Below are positions 50,013-59,631 of a DNA stretch of 64,000 nt, one piece after another. The notes beneath the pieces were generated by a model, which saw nothing but the letters and a program-made list of their open reading frames with translations, made no database searches and was not told the origin of the DNA. Each line of letters opens with the position of its first letter. Position 1 is the stretch's first letter. Source of the DNA: Stenotrophomonas maltophilia (GTDB lineage: Bacteria; Pseudomonadota; Gammaproteobacteria; Xanthomonadales; Xanthomonadaceae). A program made the translations under genes and the position numbers. Location of the stretch: positions 1,633,283 to 1,697,282 of the forward strand of contig FOZF01000001.1 of assembly GCA_900113425.1 (NCBI GenBank), read 5' to 3'.

Positions 50013-52553
50013 TCAGGCCGCGCGCAGCGTGGCCGTCGTGCCCGTGGCCGTGGCCGACTGCAGCCGGAAGCGGGACACCGCCACCGCAAGCTGCTCGGCC
50101 TGCTCTTCCATCGCGCGCGCGGCAGCATTGGCCTCTTCCACCAGCGCCGCATTCTGCTGGGTGGTTTCGTCCATCTGCACCACGGTCTGGTTGACCTGCT
50201 CGATGCCGGCCGACTGCTCGCGCGAGGCGGCCGAGATCTCGGCCATGATCTCGTTGACCCGCCCGACCTGGCCGACGATCTCCTGCATGGTGTTGCCTGC
50301 ACGATGCACCAGCTGCGCACCGCTGCCGACCTGGGCCACCGACGCGTCGATCAATCCCTTGATTTCCTTCGCCGCTGCGGCCGAGCGCTGGGCCAGCGCG
50401 CGCACTTCGCTGGCCACCACGGCGAAGCCGCGGCCCTGTTCGCCCGCACGCGCGGCCTCAACGGCGGCGTTCAGGGCAAGGATGTTGGTCTGGAAGGCGA
50501 TGCCGTCGATCACCGAGATGATCTCGGCGATGCGCTGCGACGAGGTTTCGATCTGCTGCATGGTCTGCACCACCTGGCCGACCACCCTTCCGCCTTCGCT
50601 GGCCACGTCCGCCGCCGATGCAGCCAACGTATTCGCCTGCAGGGCATGATCGGCATTCTGGCGCACGGTGGAGGTCAACTCCTCCATCGACGCTGCCGTT
50701 TCTTCCAGGTTGGCCGCCTGCAGTTCGGTGCGACGCGACAGATCAGTGTTGCCCGCGGCGATCTCACCGGCCGCCAGGCGGATGCTCGCCGCTGACTGCT
50801 GGATCTGGCCGACGATGTGGGTCAGCTGTTGCGCGGTGCTGTTGGCATCGTCGCGCATCACCGCGAACACGCCATGGAAGTCGCCCTGCATGCGCGCACT
50901 GAGGTCGCCGGCGGCGATGGCGCGCAGCAGCGTGGAAAGCGCCGCAAGGTTGTGGTCGCTGGCCTGCATCATCGCGTTCAGCGTGGTCACCATGCGGCGG
51001 AAATCGTGCTCGAACCGCTCACTGTCACCACGCACCGCAAAGTCGCCGGCGGCAGCAGCGGCGGCCAGCTGCTGGATCTGTTCGTTGATCGCCGCCAGGT
51101 TGCTCTTGGTGGTGGCCATGGCGGCGGTGAACACCGCCTTCTCGCCCGGCAGCGGCTCCATGTCCACGCTCAGATCGCCCACCGCGTAGCGCTGCATCAC
51201 GTCCACCAGGCGCTGGGTGACCGCATTGCTGGACGCCACCAGCTGATTGCTGTCGGCCACCATGCGACCGTACTCCCCCGGGAAGGCCGCCGCGTCCATC
51301 CGGTAACTGAGCTCGCCCGCATCATGGCGGCGGGCCATCTCCGCCTGCGCCGCCATCACCGCCTGCAGCTGTCCCCGCATGCCCTGCATCGCTTCGAGCA
51401 GGCGCCCGACCTCATCGTTGCCGCGCGCCGGCAGCGCAGTGTCCAGCTTGCCCGCCGCCACGTCACCTGCAATACGTACCGCCTGCGCCAGCGGCCGGAT
51501 CGCCAGGTGACGCAGCAGCAGGTAGACGCCGGCGCTCAATGTCAGCGCGGCCACCACGCCGACCAGCAGCGTCAGCCACAGCAGCTGGCGAGCCTCGGCC
51601 ACGATCACGGCATGCGGCACCACCACACCCAGCGCGAAGCGCTGCGGGGCATCGCCAACCCGCAGTGGCACGTACAGGCGCACATTACCGGCGGCATCCG
51701 GCTCGAACGCTTCGACGGTCCTGTCGGCCGCGATTCCGGCCAGCATGTCGCGGGTGAAGGCATCGGTGCGCGGCTTGCCGATCTCGGCGGCGTCGGCCGA
51801 AGCCAGAACCACGCCCTTGGGCGAGAGCAGTTCAACGCGGCCGGCTCCCATCGGCGCAAGCGTCGCCAGGTGCTTCTGCAGCGCCGCCAGCGAGAAATCG
51901 ACGGTGAACACGCCGAGGAAGGTGCCGTTCTCCACGATGGGCGTGCTCAGGGTGCTCATCAGCACCTGCTGGCCGGCGATCTCATAGGCATAGGGCTCGC
52001 TCACCTTGGGCAGCTTGTCGCGGCTCGGCCCCATGTACCAGTCACCGGACCCGCTGGCGGTTTCGGTGTAGTCGGTCATCACCGACTGCTGGGGCTTGCC
52101 GTCCTGCCAGGCCCAGTAGCTCATGTACCGACCGGTGGCGTCATGTGCCTCGCTGTTGACGAACTCCGCGTCCTTGCCATCGAAGGCATCGGCCTCCCAC
52201 ATGGTGCTCTTGCCCAGCCACTCAGGGTGCGCGCGCAGCTGCTCGCCGAGTACGGCCGCCAGGCTGGCACGGTCAGGCTGGTCGCCCCGTGCGCGCTGGG
52301 CCAGCACGGCCTCGACCATGGCATCGTTGCTGGCGAAGGCGGTGCCCAGATCGGCCGCAACCTGGCGTGCTTCGGCATGCGCCTCGCTGGCCATGGTCTG
52401 CCGCGATGCGTTGATCAGGCTGGCACTGGCCTGGCGGTAGATCAGAAAGGCGGTCAGGCCGAAGCACAACAGCGCGATGGCAGCGGTGCCCAGCATCAGC
52501 TTGTGGGCGATGCTGCCCGGACGACGGGCAGCGACGGAGCGGGAAGACGGCAT
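50013..52553 (-). CDS. Methyl-accepting chemotaxis protein with Cache sensor and several HAMP-like repeats
   Basis: The 846 residues comprise TM1 ([20 protein letters not shown]), a periplasmic Cache-type domain (MYWAW-like [39 protein letters not shown]), TM2 ([20 protein letters not shown]), and a cytoplasmic part. Residues about 366-558 hold a HAMP followed by repeated GDLS/GELS-type modules. The signalling hairpin tip is conserved ([29 protein letters not shown]). There is no C-terminal CheR-binding pentapeptide. The ligand is unknown. The start at [13 protein letters not shown] places TM1 correctly. Confidence 0.93.
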   Translation of the reverse strand: MPSSRSVAARRPGSIAHKLMLGTAAIALLCFGLTAFLIYRQASASLINASRQTMASEAHAEARQVAADLGTAFASNDAMVEAVLAQRARGDQPDRASLAAVLGEQLRAHPEWLGKSTMWEADAFDGKDAEFVNSEAHDATGRYMSYWAWQDGKPQQSVMTDYTETASGSGDWYMGPSRDKLPKVSEPYAYEIAGQQVLMSTLSTPIVENGTFLGVFTVDFSLAALQKHLATLAPMGAGRVELLSPKGVVLASADAAEIGKPRTDAFTRDMLAGIAADRTVEAFEPDAAGNVRLYVPLRVGDAPQRFALGVVVPHAVIVAEARQLLWLTLLVGVVAALTLSAGVYLLLRHLAIRPLAQAVRIAGDVAAGKLDTALPARGNDEVGRLLEAMQGMRGQLQAVMAAQAEMARRHDAGELSYRMDAAAFPGEYGRMVADSNQLVASSNAVTQRLVDVMQRYAVGDLSVDMEPLPGEKAVFTAAMATTKSNLAAINEQIQQLAAAAAAGDFAVRGDSERFEHDFRRMVTTLNAMMQASDHNLAALSTLLRAIAAGDLSARMQGDFHGVFAVMRDDANSTAQQLTHIVGQIQQSAASIRLAAGEIAAGNTDLSRRTELQAANLEETAASMEELTSTVRQNADHALQANTLAASAADVASEGGRVVGQVVQTMQQIETSSQRIAEIISVIDGIAFQTNILALNAAVEAARAGEQGRGFAVVASEVRALAQRSAAAAKEIKGLIDASVAQVGSGAQLVHRAGNTMQEIVGQVGRVNEIMAEISAASREQSAGIEQVNQTVVQMDETTQQNAALVEEANAAARAMEEQAEQLAVAVSRFRLQSATATGTTATLRAA

Positions 52554-52763
52554 GGGAGGGTCCGCAAGGCAGGTCAGGACATCCGGCACCGCGTTGGCGC
52601 CGCGCGGGTGCGCGATCCCTCGCGCGGCGACCTGTCTGCGCCGGGCGATGCCCGGCACCGCAAGGGCGCACCGGGTTAGCGGCCGGTCCGCGGCGGGGTT
52701 GAGCCGTTGCCCTGCATCAAGCTGAATGCACTCAGTTTGGGATGGCCTATACGTGCGGCGAAC

Positions 52764-53657
52764 CTACTCGACCACCCGGTCCTTCAGCCACTGCGTGCGT
52801 GGCAGCACTTCGATGCTGCCTGCCGCGTACTGCTGCAGTACATCGTCCGGACCGTAGCGCGGCTGCCAGCCCAGCACCGCAACCGCACGGCTGCCGTCAT
52901 ACACGCGGTCGATGCTCAGCGGCAGTGGCCAGCCGCGGCGCTCGAACTCGGCCAGCAGCTGCGGTGCGCGCCGCGCCAGCACCCGACGTGGCTGGGTGGC
53001 CAGTTCCAGGCAGTCCTCGCGCCGGAAGGGGGTCGGCGCGCAGGCGATATAGCGCTGGAACGGCGCGCCCCCGTTGAGCAGCAGCGCGGCATGCGCGCTG
53101 GCCACATCGCGTGCATCCAGGCCTCGGTGCAGGCGGAACATCGCCATGCGCTCGGGAGGCTCGGGGAAGCAGCGGCCCATGCGCAGCACGCGCACGGCGA
53201 ACACATCCGATGCCGCCGCTTCGGCCAGCGCCTCGGCCTGCAGCTTGGTGCGGTGGTAGATGGTTCTGGGCAGGGGCTCAGTCTCTTCGTCGATCCAGCG
53301 GCAACCGCCCGCCACCACGGCATGACCGTACAGGGCGGTGGTGCTGGTCAACACGAAGCGCCCGACACCGGCGTCACGCGCCAGCCGCAGCAGCTGCGCG
53401 GTCGCCTCCACGTTGATCTGCTGGAACACCGTGTCCGGCACCAGCCCGACATGCGGTGCATGCAGCGCGGCGGTGTGGATCACCGCATCCACGCCGCGCA
53501 CGGCACGCTCCAGTGCCTTCGTGTTGGTGACATCGGCAATGATGCGTGTGGTGGCGAACGGGCTGCGATCCAGCCCGATGACTTCATGGGTGGCCGCCAG
53601 CGCGCCGAAGATCGCGCGTCCGATCCGCCCGGAACTTCCGGTCAACAGAATCTTCAT
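52764..53657 (-). CDS. NAD-dependent epimerase/dehydratase-family protein
   Basis: This 297-residue extended SDR has the NAD site KILLTGSSGRIGRAIFGAL, VIHTAALHAP, TSTTALYGH with the catalytic Ser/Thr and YHRTK as the YxxxK pair. The substrate is probably a nucleotide sugar or related compound, but nothing adjacent specifies it. MKILLTG is the natural start; three extra N-terminal residues are possible. Confidence 0.9.
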   Translation of the reverse strand: MKILLTGSSGRIGRAIFGALAATHEVIGLDRSPFATTRIIADVTNTKALERAVRGVDAVIHTAALHAPHVGLVPDTVFQQINVEATAQLLRLARDAGVGRFVLTSTTALYGHAVVAGGCRWIDEETEPLPRTIYHRTKLQAEALAEAAASDVFAVRVLRMGRCFPEPPERMAMFRLHRGLDARDVASAHAALLLNGGAPFQRYIACAPTPFRREDCLELATQPRRVLARRAPQLLAEFERRGWPLPLSIDRVYDGSRAVAVLGWQPRYGPDDVLQQYAAGSIEVLPRTQWLKDRVVE

Positions 53658-53861
53658 TGAGTCCATTCGCTCAACAGCGCCCGGGAGCTACCGGGATGAA
53701 CCGATTCTAGGCGTGGCCTGTGTCCAGAGCGATAGCGGCGCTGCGCAAGTGCAGCGTCAACAGCAGGCAGGCACAGCGTGAAGACCACGCCCCATCCGCG
53801 GACGCACCGTTAGCCTGCCGTCGGCAAGCATGAGACTCCGCCACGCCGAGAGAGATCCCCT

Positions 53862-54149
53862 ATGGCCAGCAGCAACCGCGGGTTCGCGTCGATGGATCAG
53901 CGCATGCAGCGCGCGATCGCCGCCAAGGGTGGGCGCGCCGCCCATGCCTCCGGTAACGCCCATGAATTCAGTCCCGCCGAGGCACGCATTGCCGGCCGCA
54001 AGGGCGGCGAAGCCATCAGCCGCGATCGCCAGCACATGGCCGCGATCGGTCGCGAAGGCGGGCATGCACGCCACGCCCGCGCACTGCAGCAGCGACAGCA
54101 ATCCGACCGCGGTCCACAGGACCGCGATGAACCGGGTCAGCAGGACTGA
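53862..54149 (+). CDS. KGG-repeat stress protein (con-10-like), copy 1
   Basis: This 95-residue, very hydrophilic protein has three KGG/EGG repeats (AAKGGRAAH, AGRKGGEAIS, IGREGGHAR) and the core SGNAHEFSPAEAR. The family is known as stress-induced acidophilic-repeat or conidiation-10-like protein and is probably intrinsically disordered. A paralogue lies at 62144. GAGAGAGAT precedes the ATG. Confidence 0.9.
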   Translation: MASSNRGFASMDQRMQRAIAAKGGRAAHASGNAHEFSPAEARIAGRKGGEAISRDRQHMAAIGREGGHARHARALQQRQQSDRGPQDRDEPGQQD

Positions 54150-54159
54150 GCGACGCGCC

Positions 54160-54510
54160 TCAGCCGTGGCTGAGGAGGTTCAGCAGGCGCCCGAACGGGT
54201 CCCGCACGAAGAACCGGCGCACGCCCCATGGCTCCTCGACGGGACCATACACGACGTCGATGCCGGCGCTGCGGATCCGTTGCAGAGTTTCATCCAGATC
54301 GTCCACCTCGATCGACAGGTCCGGCACCGGCGTACCCGATCCGCCCTCGCTGGCGAAACTGAGCTGCGCAGGTGCAGTGTCCTGCCCGGCGTAGGTGACG
54401 ATCCAGCCATGATCCATCACCACCGGCATGCCGAGGATGCCGCCGTAGAACGCGGCGCCGCGCGCCGGATCGGGTGTGGCGATGTTGGCGACGATGCGTC
54501 TGACAGCCAT
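54160..54510 (-). CDS. VOC-family protein
   Basis: This 116-residue single VOC domain has RRIVANIATPDPARGAAFYG, LSFASEGGSG, LSIEVDDLDETLQRI and FVRDPFGRLLNLLSHG. It lacks a clear GloA signature; the ligand is unknown. It is convergent with KGG copy 1. Confidence 0.88.
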   Translation of the reverse strand: MAVRRIVANIATPDPARGAAFYGGILGMPVVMDHGWIVTYAGQDTAPAQLSFASEGGSGTPVPDLSIEVDDLDETLQRIRSAGIDVVYGPVEEPWGVRRFFVRDPFGRLLNLLSHG

Positions 54511-54638
54511 GGCGTTCCTGTTCAATGAGGGGCGAAAACGAAACTGCGCGACCGGCCGGCACGCCGTCAATCTTGAGGGGCGCGTGTGTACAGACTGACG
54601 CGGCACGGCTCGAAAAGTGTGGTTTTCGTCACGAAACA

Positions 54639-54650
54639 TTAACGCGTTAA
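54639..54650. promoter_or_regulatory. Candidate operator TTAACGCGTTAA
   Basis: A perfect 12-bp palindrome in an AT-rich patch lies 86 bp upstream of the autotransporter gene, where a regulator of either divergent gene could bind. The binder is unknown. Confidence 0.4.
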
Positions 54651-54735
54651 CAAAATTCCCGTCACATCGCTGGGGGTGAAACGCATCCAGGACAGTTAGC
54701 GGCTGGGTAGACCGTCAATCAAGGAAGTTTGCCTG

Positions 54736-57700
54736 ATGAATCACCCGCTGCATGGCCGTTCGTCCCGCTCCCGTTCCCCCTTGCAACGCCCGCTGGCACT
54801 AGCGGTGGCCAGCTCCCTGCTGCTGGCAGCCGCCCTGCCGGCGATGGCCTCCGATTCACTCGATGCCTGGCAGCAGCAGCGCCAGCTGCAGGCGGCATGG
54901 GCCCAGCCGGGCGATGCACAGACCGACGTGACCGTCGTTGCTTCAGCACAGGCCGCGTCCACCCCGGTCCTGGGCAATGCGGGCGACGCCGCAAGTTGGC
55001 ACAGCGATGAGTTCAATGCCGACTGGGGCCTGGCCGCGATGGGAGCCGACCATGCCTATGCCCGTGGCCTGACTGGCCAGGGCGTACGCCTGGCGCTGTT
55101 CGATTCCGGCTCGGCACTGGCCCACCCGGAATTCGCCGGCCGCAACACCACCAGCATCACCATTGGTCCGGACTGCGCGACGGCGGGTATCGTCGCCGGC
55201 GAAGGGGCCTGCGCGCAGACCCGCGGCGAACAACCCGGCTACAACTATTACGGCCTCGGTGCCGGGGTGCCGGCGGCCCTCGCCGGTCGCCTGATCGCGG
55301 CCGGCCTGCCCTACGGTTTCAGCTACGCCGACCATGGCACCCACGTGCTGGGTACCATCGGTGCCAACCGCGACGGCACCGGCATGCACGGCGTGGCCTT
55401 CGGTGCCGACCTGACGGCGGCGCGCGTGTTCGGTGATACCTACTACGAGTGGCGCCTGGACCCGGATGGCTTCTATCGCCCCCGCGCGGTGTACCGCACC
55501 GACCCGGACGACGCCGCCGTACTGGACATGTATGCGCAGATCCAGGCGCAGGGCGTGCGCGCCATCAATCACAGCTGGGGCATCTCGACCCGCAACATGA
55601 GTGCCGCGGCGCTCGACCGCCAGTACGCCGCGATTGGCGCGGACTACGACGTCTACGGCAGCATCTACGAAGGCAGCGACGCTGCCCCGGGGTCGACCCT
55701 GATCCAGGTGTGGTCGGCAGGCAACGGCAGCGGGGCCGTCGCGGGCATCACTGCGGCCCTGCCCCGCTGGAAGCCGGAGATCGAACCCTACTGGCTGGCC
55801 GTGGCCAACGTCCGCCAGCCGGTCGCCGACGATGGCGAAACCGACTATGTGCTCGACGACAGCTCCAGCATCTGCGGTGCCGCCGCCAACTGGTGCATCT
55901 CCGCCCCGGGCACCGACATCGCCAGCACCATCGTCTCAGGTGAGATCCAGGGACGCATCGAGGAAACCAGCGAGTACCTGCGGCTGATCATCGACAGCGA
56001 GAACACCGAATACACCTACGGCCTGAAGACGGGCACCTCCATGGCCGCCCCGCACATCACCGGTGCGCTCGGGCTGCTGTTTGAACGCTTCCCCTACCTG
56101 GACAGCGCACAGGTCCGCGACGTGCTGCTGACCACCGCCCGCGATCTGGGCGATCCGGGCATCGATGAGATCTACGGCTGGGGCATGGTCGACCTGCGCA
56201 AGGCCATCGAAGGCTTCGGCTCGCTGCGCGTGGACACCGATGTGGTGATGAACCAGAAGGCCGGTGGCCTGAAGGTCTGGGAAGGCGAGGCTTGGGATGA
56301 CTGGACCAACGACATCGGGGGCCCCGGCAAGCTGACCAAGTCCGGCATCGGCTGGCTGCGCCTGAGCGGCGACAACAGCTTCAACGGTGCGGTCGTGAAC
56401 GATGGCGTCCTGGAATTGAATGGCGCCAACACGCTCACCTCGGCAGTGGAGGTGAAGGGCGGCCAGTTCCTGCTCAACGGCTCGCTGGTTTCCACCGCCC
56501 TGAACACCACCGGCGGCGTCAGCACGGTCAGCGCCAGCGGCGTGCTGGACCACAGCAACCTGGTGGTCGATGGCGGCGTGGTCTCCTTCAACGGCACACA
56601 GACCGGCGGCGGTACCACCGTGGGCGCCAACGGCCTGCTGAAGGGCGTCGGCACCCTGGCCGCCACCCGGGTCGACGGCATCATCGCGCCGGGCAATTCG
56701 ATCGGCACGCTGACCATCAACGGTGACTACGTGCAGGGCGCTACCGGTGTGTTCGCGTCCGAACTGGCGCCGGGAGGCCGCAGCGACCGGTTGCACGTCA
56801 CCGGCACGGCCACCCTGGACGGCACGCTGGTCGCGCTGCCCGAACCCGGCGTGTACTACCTGGGTGAGCAGTTCAACATCCTGCACGCCGACGGTGGCGT
56901 CAACGGTCAGTTCGCCCGTACCGACTTCAGTGCATTCTCGCCGTTCCTGCAGTTCAGCCTGGCCTACAGCACCAATGGTGCGCGCATCGACGTGGCCCGG
57001 GGTGCGCTGCTGGCCACCGCGGCCACCACGCGCAACCAACGTGCCGTTGCTGGCGTAGCCGACGGCCTGGCGATCAACCAGGGCCTGCCCCGGCCGCTGA
57101 CCCAGCTGTTCCCCGCCCAGGTCGGTGCCGCGCTGGACGGCCTGAGCGGCGAGCTGCATGCCGCCACGCCGCTGGTGCTGGTCGAGAGCAGCCGCTACGT
57201 GCGTGATGCAGCCTTGTCGCGGCGTGCGGGCAATGCGTCGCCAGGCAGCACCGGCGATGCGACCGGTGCGTGGGTACAGGCGATCGGCGGCAACGGCAAG
57301 CTCGATGGCGATGTCGAAACCGCGCGCACCGACGCCAACAGCAACGGCCTGCTGGTCGGTATCGACCGCGAGTTCGATGGCTGGCAGGCCGGCGTACTGG
57401 CCGGCACCGGCCGTACCGACGTCAAGCAGCGCGACCGCCGTGCCAAGTCGAAGATCGACAACACCCACTTCGGTGCCTACGCCAGCCACAGCTGGGGCGG
57501 CTTCGGTCTGCGCGGCGGCGTGGCCTGGAGCAAGCACGAGGCAGAGAGCACCCGCGAGCTGGCGTTCGCAGGATTCAGCGACACGCTCACCGGCCGCTAT
57601 GACGCCCGCACCCGCCAGGCATTCCTTGAAGCCGGCTACCGCTTCGGCTCTGCTGAAGGCGGCCTGGAGCCCTACCTGCAGGTTGCACGCGTCGAAGTGG

Positions 57701-58089
57701 ACCTGAAGCGCATCAACGAGCGCGGCGGCGCCGCCGCACTGCAGGGCGAAGTGGAAGACACCCGTACGACCGTGGCAACCGCCGGGCTGCGCTTCGACAA
57801 GGGTCTGAAAGCATCCTTCCAGCAGGACAGCTGGCTGCACCTGCGTGGCGCGGTGGGTTATCGCCGTGCGTCCGGCGACCGCAGCCAGGTGGCCAACCTC
57901 GCCTTCGCCAACGGTGGCGGCGCGTTCGCCGTCAGCGGCGCGCCGATCGCCGACAGCGCTGTCGTGGCCGAGCTGGGACTGTCCGCGTGGCTGACCCCAC
58001 GGCAGTCGCTGGAGCTGGGCTACAGCGGCCAGTTCGGCAACGAGAGCCGTGACCACGGCGCTACGGCCCGCTGGTCCGTGCGCTTCTGA
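54736..58089 (+). CDS. Subtilisin-family autotransporter serine protease
   Basis: The 1117 residues comprise a long signal peptide (to about residue 39, ending AMA), an S8 peptidase domain and passenger beta-strand repeats near 510-640. The peptidase triad is D123 in LALFDSGSA, H200 in DHGTHVLG and S435 in GTSMAAPH. A C-terminal autotransporter barrel (about 850-1117) ends in WSVRF. It should export itself to the cell surface and cleave proteins there or after release. A strong AAGGAAG ribosome-binding site precedes the ATG. Similar proteases act in adhesion and virulence in S. maltophilia, but the target is not deducible. Confidence 0.95.
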   Translation: MNHPLHGRSSRSRSPLQRPLALAVASSLLLAAALPAMASDSLDAWQQQRQLQAAWAQPGDAQTDVTVVASAQAASTPVLGNAGDAASWHSDEFNADWGLAAMGADHAYARGLTGQGVRLALFDSGSALAHPEFAGRNTTSITIGPDCATAGIVAGEGACAQTRGEQPGYNYYGLGAGVPAALAGRLIAAGLPYGFSYADHGTHVLGTIGANRDGTGMHGVAFGADLTAARVFGDTYYEWRLDPDGFYRPRAVYRTDPDDAAVLDMYAQIQAQGVRAINHSWGISTRNMSAAALDRQYAAIGADYDVYGSIYEGSDAAPGSTLIQVWSAGNGSGAVAGITAALPRWKPEIEPYWLAVANVRQPVADDGETDYVLDDSSSICGAAANWCISAPGTDIASTIVSGEIQGRIEETSEYLRLIIDSENTEYTYGLKTGTSMAAPHITGALGLLFERFPYLDSAQVRDVLLTTARDLGDPGIDEIYGWGMVDLRKAIEGFGSLRVDTDVVMNQKAGGLKVWEGEAWDDWTNDIGGPGKLTKSGIGWLRLSGDNSFNGAVVNDGVLELNGANTLTSAVEVKGGQFLLNGSLVSTALNTTGGVSTVSASGVLDHSNLVVDGGVVSFNGTQTGGGTTVGANGLLKGVGTLAATRVDGIIAPGNSIGTLTINGDYVQGATGVFASELAPGGRSDRLHVTGTATLDGTLVALPEPGVYYLGEQFNILHADGGVNGQFARTDFSAFSPFLQFSLAYSTNGARIDVARGALLATAATTRNQRAVAGVADGLAINQGLPRPLTQLFPAQVGAALDGLSGELHAATPLVLVESSRYVRDAALSRRAGNASPGSTGDATGAWVQAIGGNGKLDGDVETARTDANSNGLLVGIDREFDGWQAGVLAGTGRTDVKQRDRRAKSKIDNTHFGAYASHSWGGFGLRGGVAWSKHEAESTRELAFAGFSDTLTGRYDARTRQAFLEAGYRFGSAEGGLEPYLQVARVEVDLKRINERGGAAALQGEVEDTRTTVATAGLRFDKGLKASFQQDSWLHLRGAVGYRRASGDRSQVANLAFANGGGAFAVSGAPIADSAVVAELGLSAWLTPRQSLELGYSGQFGNESRDHGATARWSVRF

Positions 58090-58120
58090 TCCACGTTCAA
58101 CTTACCTGCTGAAGAGCATT

Positions 58121-58148
58121 GGGGCGGCCTGGGGCCGCCCCTTTTTTT
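58121..58148 (+). terminator. Terminator of the autotransporter gene
   Basis: GGGGCGGCC pairs with GGCCGCCCC across a TGG loop, followed by seven T residues. Confidence 0.92.
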
Positions 58149-58172
58149 CTCCGGAGACTGCAGCCCGCGCGA

Positions 58173-58625
58173 TCAGGCCGCCTTCATCGCGTGCTTCCGC
58201 GCACGCATCACGTTGTGGCACTCCTGCACTTCCGGCAGCAGCTGGGTCACTTCCTGGCGTACCGCCGGCGGCAGGCCCTCATCCTTCAGCGCATCCTTGA
58301 AAGCAGCCAGCAGGCGGTCTTCCGATTCTTCCAGCTCGGCCACATAGCCATAGTTGGTGTCGCCGAATGCTGCGCGCACCTTGCCGTAGAACTGCTGCAT
58401 CGAGCCGACCAGGGTGCCGTGTTCGGCCGGCTTGCCACCGGTGGCCGCAACCGCGCCACTGAGCGCGGACACGATGCGGCCCTTGACGCCCGCAATGCGG
58501 GTGAACAGTGCCGCCAGCTCGGCGTCCTTCACCTTCGTGGCCGCCTCTTCGTAGAACGACTTGCCGTCGCGTGCGATCTCGATCAGGTCGTTGAGACGAT
58601 GTTCGATGGTGGACTGGGTGCTCAT
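58173..58625 (-). CDS. PA2169-family four-helix-bundle (ferritin-like) stress protein
   Basis: This 150-residue helical protein (STIEHRLNDLIEIARDGKSF, ALFTRIAGVKGRIVSAL, SMQQFYGKVRAAFGD, ECHNVMRARKH) fits the PA2169/DUF2383 family, which has a ferritin-like fold and unknown activity. AGGAG lies 8 bp before ATG 58625. A 14-bp palindrome shared with the neighbouring genes lies about 103 bp upstream. Confidence 0.9.
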   Translation of the reverse strand: MSTQSTIEHRLNDLIEIARDGKSFYEEAATKVKDAELAALFTRIAGVKGRIVSALSGAVAATGGKPAEHGTLVGSMQQFYGKVRAAFGDTNYGYVAELEESEDRLLAAFKDALKDEGLPPAVRQEVTQLLPEVQECHNVMRARKHAMKAA

Positions 58626-58727
58626 GTTCTGCTCCTGAAGTTCAGATTCGTTGGGAACGGACAACGGTGTGCGTTGCCTGCATCACTACCTTGGACAAAG
58701 GAATGTGGCCCCGGGGTGAGCGTCGTT

Positions 58728-58741
58728 TGATGCATGCATCA
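58728..58741. promoter_or_regulatory. Palindrome TGATGCATGCATCA, copy 1
   Basis: A perfect 14-bp palindrome lies between the PA2169-family start and the 36-residue membrane gene. An identical copy occurs at 58914. It is a candidate operator. Confidence 0.6.
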
Positions 58742-58767
58742 CGTCACTCAACGCGGACTGACCGCCG

Positions 58768-58878
58768 CTACCAGGGCACGAAAAGGATGATCCCGGTAAT
58801 TACCAGCACGGCGGCCAGCACTCCCAGCAGCACCTTCCCCTGTCGCCAGCTCGGCGTCGGCTTTCCTGGCGTGTTCAT
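58768..58878 (-). CDS. Single-helix small membrane protein
   Basis: This 36-residue frame begins MNTPGKPTPSWRQGK and is followed by one membrane helix (VLLGVLAAVLVITGIILFV). The ATG at 58878 has an excellent AGGAGAGG ribosome-binding site, which together with the clean N-in helix makes it convincing despite its size. Function unknown; it sits between the two palindrome copies. Confidence 0.75.
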   Translation of the reverse strand: MNTPGKPTPSWRQGKVLLGVLAAVLVITGIILFVPW

Positions 58879-58913
58879 CGTGTCCTCTCCTGTCTGTGCG
58901 GATGCTGGCAGCC

Positions 58914-58927
58914 TGATGCATGCATCA
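58914..58927. promoter_or_regulatory. Palindrome TGATGCATGCATCA, copy 2
   Basis: An exact second copy lies 36 bp upstream of the 36-residue gene and 157 bp upstream of the divergent DUF892 gene. It is well placed to regulate both. Confidence 0.6.
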
Positions 58928-58945
58928 GCGTCGGCACGTGCACGC

Positions 58946-58968
58946 CATGTGCACCGCGCGTGCACATG
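58946..58968. repeat. Inverted repeat CATGTGCAC-N5-GTGCACATG
   Basis: Perfect 9-bp arms around CGCGC lie in the same divergent control region as palindrome copy 2. It could be a second operator or a hairpin in the leader RNA. Confidence 0.5.
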
Positions 58969-59083
58969 TGAGGGCCCTGCATAGACCATGCAGGTGGACA
59001 GCGATATCGCGCTCACCGCTTGTACGCCGGGCATCAACGCCGGGCCCGCTACGGTCATCATTCCTTCCCGACTGGAGCCGCAC

Positions 59084-59581
59084 ATGGCCATCAAGACTGC
59101 CGAAGACCTGTTCATCCACGAACTTTCGGACATCTACAGCGCCGAGAAGCAGCTGACCAAAGCCCTGCCCCGCCTCGCCCGTGCGGCCGAGAATCCGGAT
59201 CTCGCCGCCGCCTTCGAAACCCATCTGGAGGAAACCCAGGGCCAGATCGAGCGGATCGACCAGGTGGTCGAGACGCTGGGCATCCGTCTCAAGCGCATCA
59301 AGTGTGCAGCGATGGAAGGGCTGGTGGAGGAAGGCAAGGAAGTCATCGACAGCATCGACAAGGGACCGGTGCGTGACGCCGCACTGATCGGTGGAGCCCA
59401 GAAAGTCGAGCACTACGAGATCGCGTCGTACGGCACCATCGCCGCGCTGGCCAAGCAGCTGGGCTACAAGGACGCGCTCCCCCTGCTGCTGGAAACACTG
59501 GCCGAAGAAAAGTCGACCGACGAGAAGTTGACCCTGCTGGCCAAGGGGGGCGGCAACGCCAGGGCAGCACAGGCCGCCTGA
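59084..59581 (+). CDS. DUF892 (YciE-like) ferritin-like protein
   Basis: This 165-residue ferritin-like protein has IKTAEDLFIHELSDIYSAEK, a second-helix FETHLEETQGQIERIDQV and KVEHYEIASYGTIAALAK. Glu and His residues are positioned for a di-metal site, as in YciE/YciF stress proteins. ATG 59084 with GGAG upstream is the family start; the in-frame extension to 58988 runs into the operator region. Confidence 0.93.
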   Translation: MAIKTAEDLFIHELSDIYSAEKQLTKALPRLARAAENPDLAAAFETHLEETQGQIERIDQVVETLGIRLKRIKCAAMEGLVEEGKEVIDSIDKGPVRDAALIGGAQKVEHYEIASYGTIAALAKQLGYKDALPLLLETLAEEKSTDEKLTLLAKGGGNARAAQAA

Positions 59582-59631
59582 GTTCCGCTGCGATACGCCG
59601 CCAGGGACGGCGGCGGCAACAGGAGATCCCG

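Noticed and set aside
55936-58056. A 706-codon open frame antisense to the autotransporter gene
   Set aside because: It is wholly inside a gene with intact protease triad and barrel; no supporting start signal.
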